Positions 43,078-51,844 of a stretch of 64,000 nt of DNA are shown here, piece after piece (position 1 is the stretch's first letter; each line of letters opens with the position of its first letter). The notes beneath the pieces were generated by a model that worked only from the letters and a program-made list of their open reading frames with translations, was not told the origin of the DNA and ran no database searches. The translations under genes and the position numbers were made by a program. Source of the stretch: Kingdonia uniflora (lineage: Eukaryota > Streptophyta > Magnoliopsida > Ranunculales > Circaeasteraceae); the NCBI GenBank assembly GCA_014058105.1, contig JACGCM010000012.1, positions 1,736,001 through 1,800,000 of the forward strand. The letters run 5' to 3'.

Positions 43078-43205
43078 CATTAATTGCTTGATCAAAATTA
43101 TTTGTTACAATTACATTAATTACCCCTAATATCTTGATATTATTGTAATTGATATTGGGGGTAATTAATGTAATTGTAACAAATGATTTTGATCAAGCAA
43201 TTAAT
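43078..43205. repeat. Foldback (hairpin) insertion in the right arm
   Basis: A near-perfect palindrome: cattaattgcttgatcaaa and ttgttacaattacattaatt are mirrored by aattaatgtaattgtaacaa and ttgatcaagcaattaatg, stem about 55 bp with a short AT loop. The left arm lacks it at the equivalent place (near 37235), so it is an insertion after the arms formed or was lost from the left. Confidence 0.8.
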
Positions 43206-43311
43206 GATATTAGGAGGTTGAATTTAACATTGGGTATCACACTAAACCGCATTAATTGCTCTAGTAATGAATTAAAGAGAAGGCTAGTGAAATCGAGAAC
43301 TAACCTTGTTG

Positions 43312-44153
43312 TTAACCATTATTGCTCGCTTGCTTTAATTCTCCTTTATTGCTCTTCAGAGAAATGTGAAACTTTAATCTAAATCTTCACTTGTCTGCTT
43401 AAACCTGATAGAGCTTCAATGAGCCGTCGAAGTCTATCTCAGGTACAATTACGGAAATACCCCTAATAAAACTTGGTTTTTGGTCAATTAAATTAAATTT
43501 TATTTTATTTTATTTTTGGGAGCAAATTAGCCATACCATTAAACCGAAAAGTCACTAATGTTTAGGAGTTGGGTCTGCCAGAGGTCGGAACCCAACTGGG
43601 CTGGTTTCTCCATTTGACTCCTAAAAGGCTCATTTAGGGCTTTACAGGGAGAGTTTTACAGAGACATATATATCCTACAGGGTTTCATATTGTTAACCAT
43701 TATTGCTCGCTTGCTTTAATTCTCCTTTACTAATCTAAATCTTCACTTGTCTGCTTAAGCTTGATGGATCTTCAATGAGCCGTCCAAATCTATCTCAGGT
43801 GCAATAACAAAATGCCCTAATAAAACTTGGTTTTTGTTCAATTAATTAATTTTTTATTTTTGGGAGCAAATTAGCCATACCATTAAACCAAAAAGTCACT
43901 AATGTTTAGGAGTTGTGGCCAGAGGTCAGAACCCAACACCCAACTGGGTTGGTGTCTCCATTGGACTCCTAAAAGGCTCATTTCGGGCTTTATGGGGAGA
44001 GTTTTACATAGACATATATCCTACAGTGTTTCATATTGTAACCTAGAACTACAACCTAAGGTTTAATCTCAATATATCAAACCCCCTTTCTCTCATATAC
44101 TTAGTATTGTTCTATTGTGTGTGATTGCTTAAGTAGATTTGCTTGATATCTAA
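43312..44153. repeat. Tandem duplication ending in an LTR-like border
   Basis: 43312-43689 and 43690-44040 are direct copies beginning tgttaaccattattgctcgc. The second is followed by polypyrimidine sequence and ends gatatctaaca at 44153. TGTTA…TAACA ends and the cgttattagcacgaaac that follows resemble an LTR with its primer site, so part of the arm may come from a Ty1/copia LTR. This is inference. Confidence 0.5.
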
Positions 44154-45045
44154 CACGTTATTAGCACGAAACAAGAGCTAGTGGATCAAAAAAAGGTCTC
44201 AAAAAGTTTTCATATGTTTTTTACGTCAAGGTAATTTTTTTTTCAATAAATTCGTTTTTAGGTATTAATTGATTGATCTCAAGTAGGGGATACTAGATCT
44301 GATTGTATAAATTAATGCCGCATTTTTTTTTTACAAATTTTACTCTATTTTGGCAAAAAAAACCCCCTCGCGGAGGGCTGTTTTCAAACACATATAGGGA
44401 CTGTGTCACTCATTAGTTTTAGTAGTTTGTATTTTATATGCGAAGCCTACACTATGACAATCACAGTGATATAAAATACTTTGGCAGGAGATGTCTTTGT
44501 CAAGGGGAAACAACCGCTGAAAACGGCAGTTTCACATCCAAAAACCCAACTTAGCGGCGGCTAGGTCATGCTGACGTCACCCCACTAGGGTAATTTTTTT
44601 AATGATGACGTCATCTAGGGTCTTGGCCCAATCCAGATCCAGTTATGAAAATCTAGATCAGACCCAATCGGGGTCTAAGTAGACCCAGTAAGTCAAATCG
44701 ACGATGTGGCAAGGACGTGGGACCCCCACAAGCGATGACGTGACAGGCTAGCCTCACTGACATCACTATGGAGACACAATGATGTCATTGTAGGGATACG
44801 CTGATGTGGCGGGTCCCACGTGCTGACGTGTCACGGTTTCACTTGCTGACGTGGCATGTGGACCTCACATGCTGACGTGGCAGGGTCTACGTGTCAGATG
44901 ACGTGGAAGTTAACGCTAACGTGACACGTAGTAGGGCCAGTGTACGACTCGTTTTGACTTCAACACGTGGCAGGGCAGTGTGCGACACGTGGCACGTTCT
45001 GACGTCGACAAGTGGTAGGGCCAGTGTGCGACACATTGCACATTG

Positions 45046-45548
45046 TATACTTTATATTTTTCCCCAAATTCAAAAGTTTTTGGATGCACTATGTTCACAA
45101 ATGACCAATTATTCCCAATGAGGAAGTGCAAGCATATGACTTTAAAAAAATAAAAGTTCTCCAGTTTAAAAAAATAAAAGTTCTCTAGTTATAAAATTAT
45201 AATAACTAAGAACTTTCTGATACAAAATTACAACTAACAAGATTTGGTGTAGCGGTTAGGACGGTGCCGAATTACCGCACGGGTCCAAGAGCTTAATTAG
45301 GAAAAAAAATGGGATAAATAACGAACCTGTATTATCCTAGAAATCCACAACAAAAACTTGTACTTCATATAATAGTCGCTTATATATGTACACATTGAGA
45401 ACTCAAAGAAGTATGTTGAGCCAGGCATGTCTTTAGAGCGTGAAACTACACATCTAAAGAAAACTTATTGAATAACTTGATCCGTCTCTAGACACTTGCC
45501 ATGATCTACATTACATTAGAGATAGTTAAAAATACAATTCCTTAATTT
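45046..45548. other. Non-coding stretch
   Basis: Contains a two-copy 23-bp repeat (tttaaaaaaataaaagttctc at about 45140-45190) and a phrase at 45243-45290 resembling a tRNA head (see rejected items). Otherwise nothing recognised up to the splice acceptor ttttgcag at 45546-45553. Confidence 0.4.
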
Positions 45549-45553
45549 TTGCA

Positions 45554-45857
45554 GGTTTTGGAAGAGGTTTCATGGAGAATAAAGTTCATGCCATCACTTT
45601 TATTCAGTGTTGATGTGCCTTACTTTGATTTCCTCAATAAAGTGGGGATGAAGGAAATTCATCTTAGAAAGGTAGGACTTTGGGATGTTTCTCATCCATG
45701 GCTCAACATGTTTGTGCCTAGGTCAGGGATTACTAAGTTTAGTGACTTGTTGTTGGATACCATCTCTCCACAATCATTTGAGGGACCTATACTCATCTAT
45801 CCCATTCTAAGAGACAAGATACAACAATTCCTCCCTCTCTGTCATTTATGTCTTTAA
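45554..45857 (+). pseudogene. Cytokinin dehydrogenase (CKX) C-terminal fragment
   Basis: After the acceptor tttttgcag, one open frame gives FSVDVPYFDFLNKV, LRKVGLWDVSHPWLNMFVP and SFEGPILIYPILRDK. These are the signature segments of the substrate/cytokinin-binding half of plant CKX enzymes (GLW-x-VPHPWLNLFVP and GPILIYP), FAD enzymes that oxidise the side chain of cytokinins. The first two thirds (FAD domain with the covalent His) are absent, and the frame leaves the family after IYP. A stop follows at 45857. Only a captured 3' piece, about 90 codons against about 520 in the enzyme. Confidence 0.85.
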
Positions 45858-46737
45858 TATATAGACAAGATATTCCTAAGCTAATTGTATGCACTAATGG
45901 ACTTTGATGTACATAAAAACCAAATTGCCCATTAGCTTTTTAGACCCTTAACTTCATCTATGATGACAATATATTCTATTTAGTTGTAAAGTACTCATTT
46001 TCACGCCTTTTAAGTTAATTAGGAATCTTGAACAAACTCTTTATGTGTGTAAAGTACTCTTTCTATTTGCCAATTCATGCACATGAATCCTCATAATAGC
46101 AGATTGTGGTGATAGTTGCACAAAAACATAATGATTTTCGTAAAGTATTTACACGGTTTCTCTGAAGACAAATTCACGATCACCTTACCAAACTGTCTAA
46201 CTTGACCAAAAAGCACATAATGCTCTTGGTTAGCAACAATACCATAATCACGAGTCATAGATTCGTAAAAGCTAAGACATTATTTATCAAGACCAGAATG
46301 ACAACGATTGAGCATGACAACCAAGGTGACTCTATTGGGCTTTGTTTCCTTCTGCATCATGCCATAAAATAATTGAATGGCCTCTTCACTGCTATGATAG
46401 TTAGCCTTAGAAAATATATAGCTTCTCTTTCATTAATATACGTTCTTGAACGTAACCGTGCTTGGTATCCGTTAGTAAACATGATTTGGAAAAAAGTTGT
46501 TTTAATTTTATATAGAAATATTTCCTATTGGATTATTTGTGTGTACTTGGTACGTTTATAAAGAGTATAGTTATGTATGTAGATGAGTTCCTGAAATATG
46601 CATACTTGTAGTCTTTTGATCCATTTGTGCAGTTTGTAATTTTTAGTTTCTGAGATTTATACATGCAGATGATTATTTCTAGCATTATATGTTTTTTATC
46701 ATATTGATTACTAATAACCTTGAACTTGTACTTTGAA
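45858..46737. other. Non-coding stretch between captured gene fragments
   Basis: AT-rich, with a 62-aa frame at 46373-46561 that has no family resemblance. The last part probably is intron or flank carried with the LHT fragment, since it ends at the start of an LHT exon. Confidence 0.4.
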
Positions 46738-47640
46738 GGGGTCCTGGTGTGGTTGTTCCCGTTATATCATGGATTATTACTCTATACATCCTCTGGCAAA
46801 TTATGGAGATGCATGAGATGGTTCCAAGAAAGCGATTTAACAGATACCATGAGTTTGGCCAACATGCTTTTGGGGAAAAACTTGCTTTATGGATCGTTGT
46901 ACCCCAGCAATTTGTTATTGAATTGGGTGTGAACATAGTTTACATGGTAACAGGGGGACTGTCTTTGGAGAAGGCGTACGATAGATTATGTCTAGGTGGC
47001 TACCCTTTCTGCAGAAATATCAAGCTTACTTATTGGATTATGATCATTGCAAACCCTCACTTTCTTATTTCTCAGCTCTCAACTCCCAAATTTTAACTCT
47101 ATTAGGGGTGTTTCTCTTGCTGCGGCTATCATGTCCTTGACGTACGTATACTCCCTTTCTCTCTAATTTATTTATTTTTCCTTGAAAATTATTTAAGCAT
47201 TAAATTAAAATTTCCCATTTATTTTCGTCTTGGAATGCTTCTCTAATTATTTGCATGTGCGACAGTTACTCAACCATAGCTTGGTTATCTTCAATTCACA
47301 AAGGAATTCAACAGACATTAGTTATGAGTCTTATGACTATAAAGCTACCACGAGAACAAGAGTTGTATTTAATTTCTTTAGTGCTCAAGGTGATGTAGCC
47401 TTCGCATGCTTATACAGGACACAATGTGGTGTTAGAGATTCGAACAACAATTGATTCTACCCCTGAAAAACCCTCCAAGAAACCAATGTGGAAGGGTTGT
47501 ATTGTTGCATATATCGTTGATTCGTTGTGTTATTTCTCTGTTGCTCTTATTGGTTACAAGGTATTCGGTAGCAGTGTGGAGGATAACATTCTTATCACTG
47601 GATTCTTACAGCAAATCCCTCTTTTCATTGATGTGGTACT
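46738..47640 (+). pseudogene. Lysine/histidine transporter (LHT-type AAAP) fragment, two exons
   Basis: Exon A (46738-47141) gives SWIITLYILWQIMEMHEMVP, FNRYHEFGQHAFGEKLALW, IVVPQQFVIELGVNIVYMVT and, after a frame slip near 47090, RGVSLAAAIMSLT. It ends at a GTACGT donor. Exon B (47266-47640), after an acceptor gcgacag, gives YSTIAWLSSIHKG, VFNFFSAQGDVAFA, GHNVVLEIRTTIDSTPEKPSKKP, YFSVALIGYKVFGSSVEDNIL. These are transmembrane segments and loops of LHT1-like amino-acid importers in their normal order. Start, first helices and the C-terminal helices are missing, and there are at least three frame breaks. Introns are kept, so it is a DNA-level copy. Confidence 0.9.
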
Positions 47641-47744
47641 TTCTACTAGCCATGAGCTTATTTTTCTATGTTCTTTTTCATATACATTGGCTGGATTGCA
47701 GCTGTCAGTTAACTAATTATAATACTCTGTGTTTATGTATACAG

Positions 47745-47855
47745 ATGGATAGTCGACAGTCGTGACGGGTATACGAAGGAGTGGTTGGATGCAATAAACG
47801 ACGAGTTCAAGCTTTAGCTACCATCAAGAAGCTCAAGACCTCTAAAGTGCTTTAA
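47745..47855 (+). pseudogene. Succinate dehydrogenase iron-sulfur subunit (SDH2) C-terminal fragment
   Basis: After an acceptor tatacag, the frame reads WIVDSRDGYTKEWLDAINDE and FKL, then a stop at 47815-47817. This is the highly conserved segment W-I-x-DSRDE-x-TKERL-x-AINDEFKLYRCHTI of plant SDH2 (complex II, mitochondrial inner membrane). It ends exactly before the Cys-rich cluster site. Downstream in another frame TIKKLKTSKVL and TAA could be the natural C-terminus with the cysteine part deleted. Too short to act. Confidence 0.75.
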
Positions 47856-48800
47856 GCAAAAAAAAAAATTGACTAGATAGATGAAGTAGAGGATTAACTT
47901 GCTGTAGTTTCTTAAGATTCTATTAAATGAAAGTGAAGTGTTTTTTTATTGTATTGTGACATGGATTGTGGTCAAACCTCGTTGTTTTCGATAAGTGCTC
48001 ATAGAACTTCTTAGGGTCTACAAAGATTGAGAAACGCCTCATGATACTCATAGTTTGTATTTATATGAGGTTGATTTCGTCTGTGTTAAATTACATTGCC
48101 CTATTCTTTTTGAATCTTCTATAAGCAGGTAATAAATTTCCCCTCATTGAAGTCAGAATCTCTATGCTCAAACCCGGGAATGTTGTTTACTTATTTTTTT
48201 TGTCAACATGTTGATTTATGATTTAATAAGCTTTTAACAAATTTTAATAATGTTCAAGGAACAATATATGAGAGTGCTCAAAGGTGAAAAGAAGAGGAAA
48301 TGTCACTTTTGTATCCCAGAGAGTGAACAATGCGACAATGTTTCTTTGGGATGAAAACCAAATAATCATCACCATTCCAGATACCTTTGACCATTCACTT
48401 ACCATTTTTATTATAGCAACAACTTATCATTTCCATACTTTGTTATTTTTGGTGAACTTTCTTTGAGGCATTTCCTTAAACACTTTCCCTTGCCTTCTAT
48501 TGTGTGTGCATCTCTTCATATTTAGTTTTTTTTTCTTCTCTTTCGTTTAGGCATTTCCTCAAACATCTTCCCTCTATTGCAATATTATCAAAATTAGTTA
48601 TTTTATCAGCTCCTCTCTACGGGGAATTTCTTCAAACACTTGAAAAAATCTAGTATTTGAAGTAAACACAAGTATGACAATATGTAATTCTCAAACATAA
48701 TGCATAATCAATTAAACGTAGTTTAAACATAGCATATCAAAGTTCTTCGGAAAACATAACATATCAATGGTAGTTTAAACAAAACATAATAAATTTTATA
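47856..48800. other. Non-coding stretch
   Basis: AT-rich with short frames only (48284-48466, unassigned). A Helitron 3' terminus (hairpin plus CTRR) or MULE terminal repeat was looked for and not found. Confidence 0.4.
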
Positions 48801-48805
48801 GCCTA

Positions 48806-50797
48806 AGTGGGACGACCTCTCTTCGTTTGGCGGGCACGTCTGCTACCTGCGAGACTCTCGTCATTGGTATATTGGACATCTGGCTCTGTTTGGTAGTTGA
48901 TTGACATATCAACTAGTCTCTCTCCCGTGACTCAGATAATTTTCTGTGACCGGCGCAACTGTTCCTCTAATTCCTCTGTGCGTTGAAAGTATTGCCTCAG
49001 ATTTTCATATGCCGCATACCGCATTCCAATGTTTTGATGCCACAACTCATCCACACTATACCTAAGTAGACATGGGTGTGGTACCTGCATGGCTGGGATC
49101 GGTAGCCGTTTACGTTCTCCGCTGGTTCCTGCCATTTCCATGAACCATCCCATATCATGATCCTTGCCGGTCGCCTCAACACCATATTTTGCACCTAAGA
49201 AGACGTAGCTAAACTTGAAGTAGGTGGTAGAGTTACATCGGGCCTCACTAGATCACGCCTGACTATCCATATTTCCCGGTCTCTTCACTAAACTACAACC
49301 GATCTTAGAATTTAGATGAGGCAAACGCTAATATGTCATGTAATCCACATTATCAATGATATAATTGTGTCCATCATTGAAGTCCAACTCTTTGAGTCCC
49401 TGATAACACTCTCGATCGTACCGCATAAATTCTATAATCTCTTGTAGGGGGTCATAGGGAACACTATCATGCCCAGTGTTTTGACGTATACCCCGGTCTC
49501 CTAAATACCTAAGTGTACCATTCCCGTATAGGACTGAAACTAATGGAACCCTCTTTGAACTAAACAGTTTGGCATGCTTTACCTTTGGACGGATTGATTG
49601 TCTAGACCTCACCTATGGCTGTTAATCAATGTCGGTTCCGTCCTTCCATTATATCATTTCTCTGATCATAGCAAAAGAATGATGGATTTTAGACCCCAAA
49701 CAGACCCTTTTATCTCTTCATGCACCCATACAAGGATAAACATGTTTGAAGTTCAAACCCTTCACTAGATACATTCCAACCTGACAGTACTCAAAGAACC
49801 AGAACTTCAACAGAGCATAGAAGCTTGTGACTGATCTCTTCCCCTTCTCATTCTTCAGAACTAAGACTTCATCTAGTCCTCGATACAAAGCCGCCATAAT
49901 TGGAGTACCCTAGCCGATTTTCGACGCACCTATAATATGACGATCTGTCAAAGCTGTAAGATAACCCATCGTAAGAGATGTGCTAGCATTTGAGAAGAAG
50001 ATATTACCCATCATATATGCAATAAATGCCCTCGCATACACGATATCCATGTCTTGGTTGTAATTGTTGAGTTCAGGATTCAAAGCCTCTTTCCTGGTTT
50101 TTAAATACGCGAGAGTGATGTTACCGTATCTGATGTCATTGGCTGTAATTCCGGGGAACATCGTTTCTACTTCTTCGAACCTCGAGTACTTATCATCGTA
50201 CAGGAGTTTGAGACCCATCTCAAAAAATTATCCCGTTAGCATGACGAAGTCTAACGATGTAAAGCTATGTTCCCCACAAGGGAAGTGAAATGTATGGGTG
50301 GAAGGCCACCATTGTTTCACGAAAGCATAAATCAAGCGGTTATCAGAGTTTCCCGCCTTAATCGACAAAAACTCTTCGAAACCCATATCGTCGACCAACT
50401 TCTTCAACGTTGGATACTTGGCAATCTATTGGTACCACTTCAATACCTTATCGAGTGATCCCCTATATTGTATTTCATCTCGGTTCTTCAAAAAAAAAAA
50501 ACCTTAACATATTAAATTTTCATTCCGACATTTCGTCGAACATTTGGCAAACAACGTTAATAACACATAAATTTTATACAAAAGCTTACCGGCAATTCCT
50601 CCGATCCAATGGAAATATGGACCCAATTGTCAGAAAGAATATCCACTTGGTGAAAATCTTCGAGGGTTGGGGCGAGATCATTTTCCGTTAGTTGTAACGG
50701 CCACATATTGGTTACCAATTATTTCCCCATTCGTTTAACTTCGGAGCTTGGCCTACGTCTTGTTTTGGGAATAATATAACTAGACTCTCCCGACATT
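48806..50797 (-). pseudogene. Plant mobile domain (PMD, aminotransferase-like) gene, decayed
   Basis: Reads from ATG at 50797 (MSGESSYIIPKTRRRP) through an acidic N-terminus, an apparent intron starting GTAAGC near 50588, then HTFHFPCGEHSFTSLDFVML, KLLYDDKYSRFEEVETMFPG, NDIRYGNITLAYLKT, ARAFIAYMMGNIFFSN, YLTALTDRHIIGAS, AALYRGLDEVLVL, KRVPLVSVLYGNGTLRYLGD, and ends with a coiled coil (TEELEEQLRRSQKII) and a basic tail (RRARQTKRGRP). The F-x-LP-x-GE-x-x-x-T-x-LD and R-x-x-L-x-x-x-x-G core is typical of the PMD/MAIN-like family, many members of which sit in transposons. Several in-frame stops. A terminal inverted repeat lies 435 bp upstream. Confidence 0.82.
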
Positions 50798-50929
50798 GTT
50801 ATTCTATTAATGACCTTGAATTATTAGGGAAAATGTGGGGGTTGGGAAACTTGAGGAATAAGCTGGTTTTGGGTTTATGAAGTATGGGAAACTAGAGACA
50901 AACTTAAGGAAATAAAATGAGAAAGGAAT

Positions 50930-51232
50930 GTAGGCAGTTCGAAGTGATTTCATGCAGGCTCTTGCCACGCAGTTCTGAACTGCGTGGCAAGATTTAGAAA
51001 AGAAGAAGTGACAAACTCTGATTGGTTTTCACTCCTCGCAGTTCATAATTACGCGTATGTTATGGACGTTTATGATAGAGACATGTGGGTAGATCGTGGA
51101 CGTAGATTGTGCCCCGCAGTTCAGAACTGCGGTGGCTAATATTCACCTTAATTTTTATTCGAACTGCTGTGGGCTGGATTGAATCCACCTTGGGTTTGGG
51201 TGAATTTACCCACCCTACTGCTGCAGATGCTC
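50930..51232. mobile_element. PIF/Harbinger-like terminal region, related to the MITE at 35624-36001
   Basis: Ends ctgctgcagatgctc at 51232 followed by TAA. In reverse it reads GAGCATCTGCAGCAGTAGGG, like the MITE end GAGCATCCACAGCAGTTC. Two cgcagttc-x-gaactgcg palindromes (near 50974 and 51114) resemble words in the MITE. Its partner end was not found. The PMD gene starts inside it, so the PMD gene may belong to this transposon. Confidence 0.6.
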
Positions 51233-51844
51233 TAAACCACCTAGCAGTTCCGGAGAAAATCATTTATATGAAACATATGACAAATAAAATAATAGGAAGT
51301 TGGGGTGAAAATTGTACATTGACGACAGTTTGATGACCACTGTATACCAAACTTTTTAAAATACACTTGTGAAAGGCTGAAATCTAGTCATTAAGGATGA
51401 GATGAAAGATGGTGAAATTGTTGACACGTGGGGCTATTATATTTGTTTGGCAAACTTTAGATTTTAACTATGGATCGTAAGACTTTATCATAGAATCAAA
51501 TATTATCGCAGTAGTAGTATACATTGAAAAATGGAGATTTTAAAAGCTAAGTGAAAGCTTACCGGTTGGACTCAACAACCACAACTTCTTCAAACCCAAG
51601 GCCTCTGGTCTCTTTTTCTTAGTTTGAGAAAAAAAAAGTAGGGATACAAATTACTAAATATAAACATATATATATATATATATAGAGAGAAAAAGAGGAT
51701 TCAATTTAATTTCATCTTAGTAGATAATCGGTTAATTATTGAGAAGAGAATGATAAAGTTGCTATTTTTCTATCTATTAATTCGGTGACGTTAACTACTG
51801 ATTCGAATAGTTGGAAATGGAAGTAGACCAATAATATGAGATTT
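51233..51844. other. Non-coding stretch
   Basis: AT-rich, with an (AT)n microsatellite at 51667-51685. No gene. The last five bases, GATTT (51840-51844), are the left target duplication of the LTR element that follows. Confidence 0.6.

Larger units (their letters stand above)
43020..45045. repeat. Right arm of the large inverted repeat
   Basis: Matches 36115-37280 in reverse complement. It is longer because of a foldback insertion (43078-43205), an internal tandem duplication (43312-43689 with 43690-44040) and 44040-44125. The outer part (44570-45015) carries at least eight TGACGT words, several as TGACGTGGC, plus CACGTG. The boxed gtgatataaaatac at 44466-44479 is the TATA of the minus strand. 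Confidence 0.85.

Noticed and set aside
45243..45295. tRNA-like phrase ggtgtagcggttagg…acgggtccaagagc
   Set aside because: It has loose A- and B-box likeness but no foldable cloverleaf, no target duplication and no A-tail; at most a SINE scrap.
45046..48800. Helitron covering the CKX, LHT and SDH2 fragments
   Set aside because: No 5' TC start or 3' hairpin plus CTRR end could be identified, so the carrier type is left open.
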